Shown here: one piece after another, positions 17,454-27,074 of the stretch
Numbering within the stretch: the first letter of the stretch is position 1
Layout: every line of letters begins with the position of its first letter
NCBI RefSeq assembly: GCF_900086655.1
Contig: NZ_LT575476.1
Location: 4,304,934-4,368,933, forward strand
Source of the DNA: Paenibacillus tuaregi
GTDB taxonomy: Bacteria > Bacillota > Bacilli > Paenibacillales > Paenibacillaceae
Length of the DNA: 64,000 nt
Direction: 5' to 3'
Notes under the pieces: generated by a model
What the model saw: the letters and a program-made list of their open reading frames with translations, nothing else
Databases searched by the model: none
What the model was told of the DNA's origin: nothing
Program-made: the position numbers and the translations under genes

Positions 17454-17483
17454 AGAAGCGGTAGGGATTCCCCTGCCGCTTCT
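17454..17483 (-). terminator. Terminator after the HtrA-like gene
   Basis: A 13-bp stem with one G-U pair (AGAAGCGGCAGGG with CCCTACCGCTTCT) has a 4-base loop. The U tract is short (TTGTTG). Confidence 0.7.
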
Positions 17484-17514
17484 GTATTCCTGCCTGATTA
17501 TATACCCAGGCTCG

Positions 17515-19137
17515 TTACTCAAGATTCTGGAAGCTGTTCTTATCCCCAATCGTTACCGTTACATCCATCTTGCTGTCGTTACGGACAACACTCAGCTTCA
17601 CCTTATCCCCAACCTTACGGGTCTGAATATAGGCGATCAGATCTTCCTTCGTGGCATAATTCTTACCGTCCGCCCCTGTAATGATGTCATAAGGACGAAG
17701 ATCTGCGCTGTAAGCCGGCGACTTGTACACGATCTCAGACACTACAGAGCCTTCTTTGACATTGGTGCCCATCTGTTTGGCCACTTCCTCTGTCAAAGTC
17801 ATCAGAGATGCCCCGATGAACGGAACCGGCTTCTTAGGGATGGCCTGATTGTTCTTCAGCTTATCCAATACTTCGTTAATGGTGCTTGTTGGAATCGCAA
17901 ATCCGATACCTTGCGAGTTCTCGCTTACCGCCACGTTAATTCCGATAACCTCGCCTTTCAGGTTAAGCAGGGGTCCACCGGAGTTCCCCGGATTGATCGA
18001 GGCATCCGTCTGGAGCAAGTTCTCATACTTGCGGTCCTTCTCCCCATTCTCGCCAGCAATCGTGATTTGGCGTCCTTTGGAGCTGAGCACACCGGCTGTT
18101 ACCGAGTGATCGAAGCCCTGCGGGTTACCAATGGCCACCAGCCATTCACCGACTTTGGTGTTGTTGGAGCTGCCCAGCGGGATCGAAGGAAAGTCGCTGC
18201 CTTCAATCTTGAGGACGGCAAGGTCGAGGTCGTAGCTTGTGCCAAGAACTTTAGCTTCATAAGGCTTATTCGTACCTTGTACGGTGACCTGTACCACATC
18301 CGCATTATGAACCACGTGCTCATTCGTTAGAATATATCCGGTTTTGTCGAAGATAAAGCCGGAACCCAAGCCTGTTGGAACGAGCTGATTTCCGGAAGAC
18401 CCGGAACCAGAACCGGAGCCAGAGCCCGAACCGCCGGAACCATAAGGATCATTGCCCTGGCCGCCGCCGCCAAACAGGCTGTCATCTCCGCCGAAGAAAA
18501 ATTGATTGAACGGGTCTGTACTGCTTCCACGGCTCTGCTTGCTGGATTTCACCAGCGTTTCGATCTTAACCACTGCCGGTCCCGCATGATCCACCACATC
18601 ACTGACATCTCCGGGGTTGGTCATTGGGAAGATGGCCTGGGTTGTTTTATTGGAAGATGTGCTGCTCTCCGATTGTTCCCCGTTAGAGCCGCTAGAATAA
18701 GAGACCGCAGGGGCAGCTGCCTGGTCTGAGGTGAACAGATTCTCCTTATCGGCAAATACCATCGCGCCGGTAAGGATCAACATGCCGGCCAGGGCACCCG
18801 CAATGACGGATTTTATAGAAGACTTCGGCTTGCCGTTATACTGCCAGTTTCCCCCGCCGCCTTTGCCACCTCCGGATGCTCCACCGCCGCCTCCGTCATT
18901 CGAAGGCCGTATATCATAGGAGGTTAAGAGGGGTCTGACCGGCTGTGGAGGTGTGACTTCAACACGCTCCGGTTCCTGGGACAGCTCTCTTCCCGCCTCC
19001 CTTTGACTATCTTGACCGTAAGACTGAAAAGGACCATAGGAATAATATGATGAACCGGAATCTGATGGCTTCTGCTCCCGCTGATCTGCCGCGTCGTCTC
19101 CAAAGTTATTTCCGGGTTTACTTCTTTGTTCGTCCAT
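17515..19137 (-). CDS. HtrA/DegP-like membrane-anchored serine protease
   Basis: A protein of 540 residues. A polar, Gly-rich cytoplasmic region (1-105) precedes one membrane segment (about 107-129). A Ser/Gly linker region includes alternating Gly-Ser near 236-249. The trypsin-like domain carries the triad H274 (LTNEHVVHN), D305 (YDLDLAVLKI) and S386 (NPGNSGGPLL). A PDZ domain fills about 440-530 (VVSEIVYKSPAYSADLRPYD). Such proteins degrade or refold damaged extracytoplasmic proteins. It lies 118 bp downstream of liaR and next to an OmpR-type two-component pair, the type that controls htrA genes in Bacillus (CssRS). Confidence 0.93.
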   Translation of the reverse strand: MDEQRSKPGNNFGDDAADQREQKPSDSGSSYYSYGPFQSYGQDSQREAGRELSQEPERVEVTPPQPVRPLLTSYDIRPSNDGGGGGASGGGKGGGGNWQYNGKPKSSIKSVIAGALAGMLILTGAMVFADKENLFTSDQAAAPAVSYSSGSNGEQSESSTSSNKTTQAIFPMTNPGDVSDVVDHAGPAVVKIETLVKSSKQSRGSSTDPFNQFFFGGDDSLFGGGGQGNDPYGSGGSGSGSGSGSGSSGNQLVPTGLGSGFIFDKTGYILTNEHVVHNADVVQVTVQGTNKPYEAKVLGTSYDLDLAVLKIEGSDFPSIPLGSSNNTKVGEWLVAIGNPQGFDHSVTAGVLSSKGRQITIAGENGEKDRKYENLLQTDASINPGNSGGPLLNLKGEVIGINVAVSENSQGIGFAIPTSTINEVLDKLKNNQAIPKKPVPFIGASLMTLTEEVAKQMGTNVKEGSVVSEIVYKSPAYSADLRPYDIITGADGKNYATKEDLIAYIQTRKVGDKVKLSVVRNDSKMDVTVTIGDKNSFQNLE

Positions 19138-19255
19138 TGTTGTTATCCTCCTTATCCCATGTCCACAAGGGATCTTGTTTACTTGTTCTTATTGTGTACT
19201 ATAAACCTTAAACGTACCTTAAAAACAATTAAAAAGGAGATAAACCTTTATGGCT

Positions 19256-19918
19256 CTAAGAAACCCATCCCTGGCGGTGTGCATAGATGGCAAGCTGTGT
19301 GCGGTCTTCCAGCTCACATTTCATTAATAGATTGCTGACATGGGTCTTGACCGTTTTGATGCTGATATGAAGCTCTTCCCCAATGTCCTTGTTTGTCTTT
19401 CCCTCCGCAATGAGAAGAAGCACCTCTTTCTCCCGCTCGGTCAAGCCGGATTCGTCATTTTGTACAGTGCGCTGCCGCAGTCCCCTGGTCAGAGCCTGGG
19501 CCACATCCCCGGTCATCACCGGCATCCCCCGGTAGGCTCCCTGCAGGGCATAGATGAGCTCTTCCGCAGAAACAGTCTTCAGCACATAGCTGACCGCCCC
19601 GGCTTCAATCGCCTTGACGACCAGATCATCTTCAAGAAAGCTGGTTAGGATAACAATCTTCAAGTGTGGGAAACGCTCCAGCACAGCCTGGGTTGCCTCA
19701 GCTCCGTTCATCACCGGCATCATCAGGTCCATCAAAATAATATCCGGCATGCCATCATCGCCAGCATGGCTTAGGTAATCAACCGCCTGCTGACCATCGC
19801 CCGCCTCCGCAATCACTTGAAACTTGGGCTCCAGCATCAGATACGTTTTCAGCCCCATGCGGACCATATCATGGTCATCCACAATCATGACTTTTATTGT
19901 CTCATTGCTCATGCTCAT
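19256..19918 (-). CDS. liaR: LiaR/VraR-like response regulator
   Basis: A NarL/LuxR-type regulator of about 220 residues. The receiver domain has VDDHDMVRMGLKTYL, the phosphorylation site D64 in IILMDLMMPVMNG, and K in VSYVLKTVS. The C-terminal helix-turn-helix includes LTEREKEVLLLIAEGKTNKD and ISIKTVKTHVSNLL. The start is MSMSNETIK; it could be either of two nearby ATGs. The gene overlaps the end of liaS, as in the liaFSR/vraTSR cell-wall stress operons. The longer in-frame start at 19999 would overlap liaS much more and has no ribosome site. Confidence 0.9.
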   Translation of the reverse strand: MSMSNETIKVMIVDDHDMVRMGLKTYLMLEPKFQVIAEAGDGQQAVDYLSHAGDDGMPDIILMDLMMPVMNGAEATQAVLERFPHLKIVILTSFLEDDLVVKAIEAGAVSYVLKTVSAEELIYALQGAYRGMPVMTGDVAQALTRGLRQRTVQNDESGLTEREKEVLLLIAEGKTNKDIGEELHISIKTVKTHVSNLLMKCELEDRTQLAIYAHRQGWVS

Positions 19919-20948
19919 CGCTCTCTTCCCGTTCTTCAAATTTAGGAATATGTACACGTATTGTTGTTCCAGCCCCTGGTTTGCTGATAACTTCCACATG
20001 GCCTCCCAGCTTCTCTGCCCGCTCGCGCATGGTCGTCAGCCCGTAAGAGCCCTGCTTCTGGTAAGTGGAACTGAAGCCCTGCCCATCGTCGCTGATGCTC
20101 AGCATCACCTGCCGCGGACCCTCGCGCAAGGACAAGCTGACCATATTGGCTCCGGCATGTTTGACGATATTGGCCATCGCTTCCTGGATGATCAGGAACA
20201 ACTGGTGCTCTTTCGCTTCAGACAGCTGGCCCGGGATGTCGAGTTCCTTCATTCCCTTCAGGTTATTCTGCCTGCAATAATCCGGGAACCACTGATCCAG
20301 CGCTTCAGCCAAAGTCTTGCCGACCAGCTCCATAGGTCTAAGCTGGGCAATAAGCGCCCTCATCTGTTTCTGAGCGATGTTGGACATCTGGATTAGCTGG
20401 TCCATAACTATGGTGGCTTGGTCTTCATTAATTTTCAGAACCTTAGGCAGTGAAGATGCCGCCATATGAATCGCAAAAAGCTGCTGGCTGACCGTATCAT
20501 GAAGATCCCTTGCCAGTCGCCGCCGCTCTTCGAGCACGGCCTTCTCCGAGGCCTGCTCCTTCTCGATGACCTCCTGCTCGCCAAGCTGCTGCAGCAGCTG
20601 CATCTTCTTTTCCACAGCCGCCATCATCGTATTGAACTCCATATACAGGCCAGCGAACGTCTGGTCCACCGTGCCTGGGAGCCTGACATGCAAATTGCCC
20701 TTGGCCACCTGGAGCATACCCAAATGCAGCGCATCAATCCGGCGCTGAATTCTCTGCCCCGCTAAATAGCCTATAATGACTGAAAACACCACAATCCCCA
20801 CCACGTAGTAAATCCACATGCGGGGAGTCGTAATGACGATATATCCGGAAGACTTGCCGACATAGAGAGCTGCCGCTGACAAGCAGCCTGTCAGCAGAAA
20901 GTAAAACAGCAGCTCCCATTTTGTGCTTCTTAGATTCCGCAGGATCAT
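19902..20948 (-). CDS. liaS: LiaS/VraS-like sensor histidine kinase
   Basis: A protein of 348 residues with two membrane segments close together near the N-terminus (about 13-31 and 43-63), a very short outside loop, then HAMP. The HisKA_3 box is RRRLARDLHDTVSQQLFAIH and the ATPase domain has EAMANIVKHAG, ISDDGQGF and GSYGLTTMRERAEKLGG. This intramembrane-sensing layout is typical of LiaS, which responds to lipid II-targeting antibiotics and is held inactive by LiaF. It starts right after the liaF stop. Confidence 0.92.
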   Translation of the reverse strand: MILRNLRSTKWELLFYFLLTGCLSAAALYVGKSSGYIVITTPRMWIYYVVGIVVFSVIIGYLAGQRIQRRIDALHLGMLQVAKGNLHVRLPGTVDQTFAGLYMEFNTMMAAVEKKMQLLQQLGEQEVIEKEQASEKAVLEERRRLARDLHDTVSQQLFAIHMAASSLPKVLKINEDQATIVMDQLIQMSNIAQKQMRALIAQLRPMELVGKTLAEALDQWFPDYCRQNNLKGMKELDIPGQLSEAKEHQLFLIIQEAMANIVKHAGANMVSLSLREGPRQVMLSISDDGQGFSSTYQKQGSYGLTTMRERAEKLGGHVEVISKPGAGTTIRVHIPKFEEREESDEHEQ

Positions 20949-20950
20949 GA

Positions 20951-21943
20951 TCAGCCCACCATATTCACACGGACATCACCGACAAATACGCTGACCACCA
21001 GCTTCACCTTGCGGCTGGCCTCCATGTAGTGCGGGGAGCTGGACTGTACGTTGCTCATAAACCCGCCCTGCTTCTCATTAAGCACCTTCATATCGCCAAT
21101 GCAAGAGCTGGAGCTTACGGTAATGGCCACATCCATTTCATCCGGCATAAAGACCTTCACATCCCCGATAAACGCGGACACATTGATTTGAGTCTCGCCG
21201 TAAGGAATTTGGGCTTTCGTGAGGTCAATCACGGTATCCCCGATAAAATGCGAAATATTTGTCGGCTTCAGCTCGAAGTAATCCTGCCCGATATGCACGT
21301 CTCCGATAAAGCCGGATTTGTTGATTTTCTCCTTATCCCGGAAAGGATCACTGTAGTCATAATGACGAGGTCTTTCCTTATAACCCCACCCTTCCTTCTG
21401 TGGACCCGAATGCGAGTGCGAATGCGAATGCGAATCCGATTGCGGACCCGGCTGCGGCCCGAATTTCTCCCCGAACGCTTCATCCAGGCTTGATTTCATT
21501 TCAGGATGAAAGCTGCTGTCCATAGGGGGATATGGCGGCTGAGGAGGGAATGGAGGTTCCGGAGGATACGGTGGCTCCTGATATTTTCTCCGTCTGGAAT
21601 GGCTTCTAGGTTTGAACAGAATATAAACACCTACAAGAATCAATGCCGCTGGAGCGAAGAACCGGAAGAATTCCCCCGGGGACATATCAATTAAATCCAA
21701 ATTCCTGCCGAGGAAGAAGACTCCGACCACAGTCAGAATTAACCCGCCAAATGCGCTGGACCCATAACGCCTTCCATTAAAGACCTGTGTTAGTCCGCCC
21801 AATATCAAGAATACAGGCCAAAACGTTGAAAAGATGTACCCGATACTAATATCGGTATACCCCAGTTGGTTCAGCAGAAACAAACCACCGATCCCAATCA
21901 ATATCAGCCCGCCTAGGTATCTGCCAAAAGATCCTTTACCCAT
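20951..21943 (-). CDS. liaF: LiaF-like membrane protein, inhibitor of LiaRS
   Basis: A protein of 330 residues from the ATG behind TTTGGAGGCG. Four hydrophobic segments occupy about residues 8-115 (RYLGGLILIGIGGLFLLNQL and others). A proline-rich stretch and a Ser-His repeat (SHSHSHS) form the linker. The C-terminal domain is the Toast-rack fold of LiaF, with repeated phrases FIGDVHIG, FIGDTVID, FIGDVKVF and FVGDVRVN. In Bacillus LiaF keeps LiaRS silent without envelope stress. Gene order liaF-liaS-liaR is the standard one. The in-frame extension to 22075 lacks a ribosome site. Confidence 0.93.
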   Translation of the reverse strand: MGKGSFGRYLGGLILIGIGGLFLLNQLGYTDISIGYIFSTFWPVFLILGGLTQVFNGRRYGSSAFGGLILTVVGVFFLGRNLDLIDMSPGEFFRFFAPAALILVGVYILFKPRSHSRRRKYQEPPYPPEPPFPPQPPYPPMDSSFHPEMKSSLDEAFGEKFGPQPGPQSDSHSHSHSHSGPQKEGWGYKERPRHYDYSDPFRDKEKINKSGFIGDVHIGQDYFELKPTNISHFIGDTVIDLTKAQIPYGETQINVSAFIGDVKVFMPDEMDVAITVSSSSCIGDMKVLNEKQGGFMSNVQSSSPHYMEASRKVKLVVSVFVGDVRVNMVG

Positions 21944-22094
21944 AATTACGCCTCCAAATTCTGAACAATCTTTAGCTTGACTCCAGTTTACAACATCACA
22001 GGATTCATGCAACAGAGACGCGGGGTTGAAGTTTGTCTCAGTCTCAAGACCGAGAGGTGTGGATTTATTTTCCATTTTATATATCTATATATAT

Positions 22095-22134
22095 AAAAGA
22101 AGCTGCCCCATCTTAACGATGGGACAGCTCTTCT
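22095..22134 (-). terminator. Terminator of the spore-protein gene
   Basis: AGCTGTCCCATC and GATGGGGCAGCT (minus reading) pair with one mismatch and are followed by a U-rich stretch. Confidence 0.8.
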
Positions 22135-22146
22135 GCTCTGCATCCA

Positions 22147-22425
22147 CTAGCTGTTGCGGCGGCTGCGGCTTTGACGTGAGGAATTTACTGAGTTATTAGC
22201 AAGAGAACCGAGCTTGTTGCTCTCATTCTCCACCGCAAATTCAGCGTTAAACTTCTCGTCAGGTGTTTGGAAATTTGTGTGAGTTTGACCTTCAGCATGA
22301 GAAGCTCTAGCCTTCTGGGCTACTTGGTTCGGAGTGTCAGACTCCGCAAATTCCGCATTGTATTTCTCATTCGGCGTAAGGGAACGTCCTTGACCACCCA
22401 TGTTACCTTGGTTATTTCTTGGCAT
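22147..22425 (-). CDS. Gamma-type small acid-soluble spore protein
   Basis: A protein of 92 residues from the ATG behind GGGAGGTGAC. It is rich in Asn, Gln, Glu and Ala and holds two related blocks, NEKYNAEFAESDTPNQV and DEKFNAEFAVENESNKL, which resemble the EFA(S/A)E sites where the germination protease cuts gamma-type SASPs (SspE family). These proteins act as an amino acid store in the spore. A sigma-G type promoter lies just upstream, which agrees. It ends with a basic SRQSRSRRNS tail. Confidence 0.88.
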   Translation of the reverse strand: MPRNNQGNMGGQGRSLTPNEKYNAEFAESDTPNQVAQKARASHAEGQTHTNFQTPDEKFNAEFAVENESNKLGSLANNSVNSSRQSRSRRNS

Positions 22426-22473
22426 TCGTGTCACCTCCCTGTGATGAGTGCGGGGTATTTTACTACCCAAAGG

Positions 22474-22504
22474 TAGTATGGATGTTCAGAAGGGACATTA
22501 TGCA
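22474..22504 (-). promoter_or_regulatory. Sigma-G type promoter of the spore-protein gene
   Basis: Minus-strand TGCATA (22499-22504) and CATACTA (22474-22480) have an 18-bp spacer. This is close to the sigma-G consensus (TGAATA and CATACTA) used for ssp genes in the forespore. Confidence 0.7.
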
Positions 22505-22510
22505 CAATGC

Positions 22511-22550
22511 AAAAAGGCCCCTGCCGGTTCCTCAGCCGGCAGAAGCCCCC
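22511..22550 (-). terminator. Terminator of the 3D-domain gene
   Basis: A GC-rich hairpin (CTGCCGGCTGAGGAACCGGCAG core) is followed by GGGGCC and a U run in minus-strand reading, just past the stop at 22557. Confidence 0.8.
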
Positions 22551-22556
22551 ATTTAG

Positions 22557-23375
22557 TTATACCGATTCTTCCCATACATCCGGCGGCACCTGCTTGCTCA
22601 CCTGCATCGCCCGCCCAAGTTCCTTAAGCATCGCCTCAGTCAGCTTGCCGCGTCCATGCTTTATCACCTGAACCTCCACTTTCTTCTTGCCCCATTCCTT
22701 GTAGACCTGCTTGGTGGTGGAGAAGTACAGGTCAATCTTCTTCCCCTTGATCGCCGAGCCTTTGTCCGCCACAACTCCGTACCCATATCCCGGAATGTAG
22801 AGGATGGTCCCTAGTGGGAACAATCTTAAATCAGCAGCAATGGTGGAGACGGTAGATTTGTCCCTGCGTACCTTAACACCGGAATACGTAATTCCATATT
22901 GCGGGTGATTCTTCTTCTTTCCAGTCGATTCATAGCCAGCTGTATATCCCGTCGCTATGACTGACACAGTCCGGAGCACCTTGCCGTCACTCGGAGCCGC
23001 CAGAACGGCGGATGAAGGATTCACCCGCTCCTGGGCAGCTGACGATCCCCGAGCTTTGCTGCCTGGAATCTCTTTCTCTCTCAGCCGTCCCGGTATTGAC
23101 GGAAGAGCATCCCAATTCGTCCGCTTCGGCTGCAGCATCCGGTTAGCAGACTTGGTAACGGTTGTTTCCTTTTTGACGAAGCTTGGTTTACGGCCCTGTT
23201 CAGCAAGATACTGTTGTTCCGTATACTCAAGCACCTTGCTGATGAATCGTTCGAACAAAGATAGCGGCTTATTCTCTTGTGCATATATCGTGCTGTCAGG
23301 CAGTAATAGACTCCATGTAATCAAAGTGAGCATGAAGGTAAACCCGATCTTTTTCCAAATATAAATATGGCGCAT
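22557..23375 (-). CDS. Secreted 3D-domain (YuiC/YocH-like) protein
   Basis: A protein of 272 residues. A basic start and hydrophobic core (about 8-27) then QENKP suggest a signal peptide. The C-terminal 3D domain (about 140-255) contains [17 protein letters not shown] and the Asp-bearing [19 protein letters not shown]. The fold resembles the catalytic core of MltA, and in Firmicutes it occurs in Rpf/Sps-type cell wall enzymes such as YuiC and YocH. It is a likely muralytic enzyme of stationary phase or germination. No LysM or SH3b domain is seen. GGGAGGG precedes the start. Confidence 0.85.
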   Translation of the reverse strand: MRHIYIWKKIGFTFMLTLITWSLLLPDSTIYAQENKPLSLFERFISKVLEYTEQQYLAEQGRKPSFVKKETTVTKSANRMLQPKRTNWDALPSIPGRLREKEIPGSKARGSSAAQERVNPSSAVLAAPSDGKVLRTVSVIATGYTAGYESTGKKKNHPQYGITYSGVKVRRDKSTVSTIAADLRLFPLGTILYIPGYGYGVVADKGSAIKGKKIDLYFSTTKQVYKEWGKKKVEVQVIKHGRGKLTEAMLKELGRAMQVSKQVPPDVWEESV

Positions 23376-23460
23376 ATGAAAACCCTCCCCTTATTCGAGA
23401 GGTTCTCCACATGCGCCGCATTTTATACTTCAATTGATGAAATGGAATCTATTTAATTCG

Positions 23461-25398
23461 TTAGATCACGTGGTTGCGGATCTCTTCCTGCAGCAAGGCT
23501 ACAGTCTCATCAATCGTCTTCGCTCCGATATCCCCTTCGCCGCGTTTGCGGACCGACACGGATGCGCTGTTCTTCTCATTCTCACCCACAATGAACATAT
23601 ATGGAACTTTCTCAAGCTGGGCTTCGCGAATCTTGTAGCCAAGCTTCTCGTTGCGCAGATCTGCTTCCACACGGATGCCGGCCGCCTGAAGCTTCTCAAT
23701 AACTTCGCTGGCATAGTCGTCAAATGCGCCAGATACCGGAATCACTTTAGCTTGGACCGGGGACAGCCACAGCGGCAGGGAGCCCGCAAAGTTCTCCAGC
23801 AGGAATGCAGTCATACGCTCCATGGTACTGATAATTCCGCGGTGGATAACGACTGGACGGTGTTTCTGACCGTCATCGCCCACATACTCAAGCTCGAAAC
23901 GCTCTGGAAGCAGGAAGTCCAGCTGTACGGTGGACAAAGTCTCTTCCTTGCCAAGCGCCGTCTTGATCTGCACGTCCAGCTTAGGACCGTAGAACGCAGC
24001 TTCGCCTTCGGCTTCGAAGAACGGAATGTCCAGGGATTCCACAACCTCACGCAGCATCCGCTGGGACATCTCCCACATCTCGTCATTCTGGAAGTACTTC
24101 TCAGTATCCTGAGGATCACGATAAGACAGACGGAAACGGTAGTCTCTAATGCCGAAGTCGTCATACACGTGCTGGATCAGACGGATGACACGCGCGAACT
24201 CGTCTTTGATCTGATCAGGGCGGCAGAAAATATGCGCATCATTCAGGGTCATCGCCCGAACCCGGTGCAGACCCGTTAAAGCGCCCGACATTTCGTAGCG
24301 GTGCATCAGGCCAAGCTCGGCGATCCGAACCGGAAGATCGCGGTAGGAGCGCATATCACTCTTATACACCATCATATGGTGAGGACAGTTCATCGGACGA
24401 AGCACAAGCTCCTCATTATCCAGCACCATCTTAGGGAACATATCCTCCTGGTAGTGCTCCCAGTGGCCGGAGGTTTTGTACAGCTCCACATTTCCCATAA
24501 CAGGTGTATATACGTGCTGGTAGCCAAGCCGCTCTTCCAGGTCTACGATATACCGCTCAAGCGTACGGCGCAGCTTCGCCCCGTTCGGCAGCCAAATCGG
24601 AAGGCCTTGTCCGACCAGATTAGAGAAGGTGAATATCTTAAGCTCCTTCCCAAGCTTGCGATGATCCCTCTTCTTGGCTTCCTCCAGCATATGCAGGTGG
24701 TTGTCGAGCTCCGCTTTCTTCACAAATGCGGTACCGTAAATCCGCTGCAGCATCTTGTTCTTGCTGTTCCCGCGCCAATAAGCGCCTGCCACGCTAAGCA
24801 GCTTGAATACTTTGATTTTGCCGGTTGAAGGGACATGCGGTCCGCGGCAGAGATCGAAGAATTCGCCTTGATCGTAAATCGTGATGATGCTGTCCTCTGG
24901 AAGATCACGGATCAGCTCCAGCTTGTACGGATCTTCAAGCTCCGTAAAAATATCCAGCGCTTCCTGGCGGCTGACCTCACGGCGGGTAATCGGCAGATTC
25001 TCGCCCACGATACGCTCCATTTCCTTCTCAATCTTCTGCAAATCCTCTGGATTCAGAGGATGCTCCAAGTCCATGTCATAATAGAAGCCGTCTTCGATCA
25101 CCGGCCCGATGCCCAGCTTCACTTCCTTATTGCCAAATAGACGCTTAACCGCCTGAGCCAGCAAGTGGGCTGAGCTGTGGCGCATCATTTCCAGCCCATC
25201 TGGAGAATCCAAGGTGATAATCTCAACCTGAGCGCCTTCCTCAAGCTTGGTGTTCAAATCGACAACGATGCCGTTAAGCTTCCCGCCTACCGCATTCTTG
25301 CGGAGGCCGCTGCTGATGGAAGCCGCCACATCTTCAAAAGTGCTGCCTTCTGCATACTCCCGGACAGAGCCGTCCGGTAATTTAATAGATACTGCCAT
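23461..25398 (-). CDS. thrS: Threonyl-tRNA synthetase
   Basis: A protein of 645 residues from the ATG behind GAGGAGGAATAAGATC. It has the full class II ThrRS layout: TGS domain (1-60), the editing domain with [16 protein letters not shown] and [11 protein letters not shown] (the HxxxH and C-x-x-x-H metal/editing residues), catalytic motif 2 ([20 protein letters not shown], then [16 protein letters not shown]), motif 3 ([19 protein letters not shown]) and the anticodon-binding domain (550-645). A T-box leader controls it. ytxC lies upstream, as in Bacillus. Confidence 0.97.
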   Translation of the reverse strand: MAVSIKLPDGSVREYAEGSTFEDVAASISSGLRKNAVGGKLNGIVVDLNTKLEEGAQVEIITLDSPDGLEMMRHSSAHLLAQAVKRLFGNKEVKLGIGPVIEDGFYYDMDLEHPLNPEDLQKIEKEMERIVGENLPITRREVSRQEALDIFTELEDPYKLELIRDLPEDSIITIYDQGEFFDLCRGPHVPSTGKIKVFKLLSVAGAYWRGNSKNKMLQRIYGTAFVKKAELDNHLHMLEEAKKRDHRKLGKELKIFTFSNLVGQGLPIWLPNGAKLRRTLERYIVDLEERLGYQHVYTPVMGNVELYKTSGHWEHYQEDMFPKMVLDNEELVLRPMNCPHHMMVYKSDMRSYRDLPVRIAELGLMHRYEMSGALTGLHRVRAMTLNDAHIFCRPDQIKDEFARVIRLIQHVYDDFGIRDYRFRLSYRDPQDTEKYFQNDEMWEMSQRMLREVVESLDIPFFEAEGEAAFYGPKLDVQIKTALGKEETLSTVQLDFLLPERFELEYVGDDGQKHRPVVIHRGIISTMERMTAFLLENFAGSLPLWLSPVQAKVIPVSGAFDDYASEVIEKLQAAGIRVEADLRNEKLGYKIREAQLEKVPYMFIVGENEKNSASVSVRKRGEGDIGAKTIDETVALLQEEIRNHVI

Positions 25399-25444
25399 GA
25401 TCTTATTCCTCCTCAAATATGGTCCGTCTGTTCAGGAAACGGAC

Positions 25445-25741
25445 AACAAAAAACACCCGTCCCAACAAAGGGACGAGTGTGTATTTACCCGTGGTTCCAC
25501 CCTAATTCGACTCATGCTGAATCTGCTGTTACAGCTTAAGTCCTTCATTAGCATTCGGTAACGGAAATGATCCGGCGGTTCTTACTTCTATCTTCACATA
25601 CATCGGAAGGTTCGGAGCCGCAGCTACAAAGGGGTAGAATAAAGCCCGATCCGGAGGAAATTTCAGCCGAGGTTCCTCTCTCTGCACGTTCGTTCTGCTT
25701 CACTCCATGTCTTTGTCATGGCTGTTGTTAACCTAAATTCT
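25445..25741 (-). ncRNA. T-box riboswitch leader of thrS
   Basis: Minus-strand GGGTGGAACCACGGG (25488-25502) is the conserved T-box core that pairs with the tRNA acceptor end. It is followed by a terminator hairpin (ACACTCGTCCC with GGGACGGGTGT, 25454-25481) and a U run. The long structured leader starts a few bases after a sigma-A promoter. Uncharged tRNA-Thr should favour the antiterminator and switch on thrS. The specifier codon was not fixed with certainty. Confidence 0.93.
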
Positions 25742-25747
25742 TCAAAT

Positions 25748-25777
25748 ATTATAGCGTTTGGTATACTTTCGAGTCAA
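25748..25777 (-). promoter_or_regulatory. Sigma-A promoter of the thrS leader
   Basis: Minus-strand TTGACT (25772-25777) and TATAAT (25748-25753) are separated by 18 bp. Confidence 0.8.
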
Positions 25778-25806
25778 GCTGTTGTAATCGGTTTTAGGTG
25801 TTTCAT

Positions 25807-26721
25807 TCACTTGTTCAGGGCAGACTTCCCCCGCTTCCGGCTTCCATCCAGAAAAGCTTTGCAGCGCGGACAGTCTTCGCACAGCTGGGTCCGCTCACCA
25901 AAGATCTGCCGGATAGTGGAGATGATCTGGACTTCAGGATCACGTGTATGGATGATGATCCTTCCAGGTGACAGCGAGATCAAGGAGCTGACAATCACAT
26001 CCTCGAGCTCGAGCTCGTGATCGGCGATTCTGGCTATAACCCCTTCTGCTGCCGCTGCTTTCAGGGGCAGCATCTGGCCGTCAAAGATCGCAAAGTCACT
26101 GCCGCCGGTATGCATCAGATTGACAACATCGATCTGTGATTCCTGGAAGTGCACAAAATATTTTAACAAGCCAATAAACTCTTCATACTGCTTATCCAGC
26201 AGATACTCATCGACTACATAATCCACGGTTTCCCGTAGCTGCTGGGTGTACTCCTGCATCCGGAAAGCTATCAGCCCGTCAATATGAAGCTCTTGGTGTT
26301 CTTCAAGGAATTTGCGGATATGCTGCGCAAGCTGACCGATCCGCCGCTCTCTGACCTCCTCTTCGTTAGGATTCAGCAAGCTTAATGCAGACTGCTCAAT
26401 ATGCCGGCGGTCCTCCTCCTCGGGAAAGTCATATTCCCGGATGATCAACCGCCTCACGATTCCTGGCTCCCGCTCCGATACGATGTATTCCGCGATGGCT
26501 AGGGACAGCTTCTCCCGGATTGCAATCGAGCGCTTGGCAAAGCTGTAGGAGGTTGTGTCCCCTTCAAAGACGGCCTGCACCACACTGCCGTCCGTGACAA
26601 AACGCAGGCTGTACCCCGATTTATCTCTATGTAAAGCTGTAAATTTACGCCGGATATGACGGTAAAAGCGTTCCGCATCCTTTCTGCTGCCGGCTTCCGC
26701 CGAGACCACACAAAACTCCAT
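25807..26721 (-). CDS. ytxC: YtxC-like sporulation protein
   Basis: A protein of 304 residues with no signal or membrane segment. I recognise the YtxC family by the LIIREYDFPEEEDRRHIEQS region, the QLAQHIRKFLEEHQELHIDGLIAFR segment (quoted in part) and the C-terminal FGERTQLCEDCPRCKAFLDG with a Cys pair. Position directly upstream of thrS matches Bacillus gene order. The family is conserved in endospore formers; its molecular role is not known. The start follows GGGAAGGGGG. Confidence 0.8.
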   Translation of the reverse strand: MEFCVVSAEAGSRKDAERFYRHIRRKFTALHRDKSGYSLRFVTDGSVVQAVFEGDTTSYSFAKRSIAIREKLSLAIAEYIVSEREPGIVRRLIIREYDFPEEEDRRHIEQSALSLLNPNEEEVRERRIGQLAQHIRKFLEEHQELHIDGLIAFRMQEYTQQLRETVDYVVDEYLLDKQYEEFIGLLKYFVHFQESQIDVVNLMHTGGSDFAIFDGQMLPLKAAAAEGVIARIADHELELEDVIVSSLISLSPGRIIIHTRDPEVQIISTIRQIFGERTQLCEDCPRCKAFLDGSRKRGKSALNK

Positions 26722-26955
26722 GCGCTTACCCCCTTCCCTTTCTTCTCCAAAGTATATGGTGAGACCGAAACAGATATACGGGAGGAGCCTATGGAAAAGA
26801 ATGCGAGGTATTCACGAATTAGACTTGTACTCCAAAACTCCCATTTGAGGGGATTTTAGCCTTTGATGCTCTTGGCCAAGCCACGGAAATCCTGGATTTT
26901 TGATCAAAAATTACTATTTTTATCTACTATGTAAATATCTACAATTAAGTTGTGG

Positions 26956-27048
26956 ATATATAAGTTGCACTATTCATTTACAAAGGCAGGCAGCCGTATG
27001 AAATGTTCCTTAAGGTCGCTGTAATTCTTAAGTTCAACTTATATATCT
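26956..27048. mobile_element. MITE-like inverted-repeat element 2 (short)
   Basis: GATATATAAGTTGCAC at the left end matches the inverted right end (AGTTCAACTTATATATC, 27031-27047) with one mismatch. The ends are the same as those of the element at 38532-38678. It lies in the otherwise empty spacer upstream of the gene at 27075. No coding capacity. Confidence 0.6.
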
Positions 27049-27074
27049 ATTAATTTATGTTTAGGAGTGATCGC

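Noticed and set aside
17398..18330. Long plus-strand open frame (310 codons)
   Set aside because: It lies opposite the HtrA-like protease gene, has no ribosome site and no recognisable protein features.
18380..18440. Simple repeat with alternating Gly-Ser codons
   Set aside because: It encodes the flexible linker of the HtrA-like protein and is not an independent repeat element.
23434..24279. Long plus-strand open frame (281 codons)
   Set aside because: It is antisense to thrS and has no translation signals.
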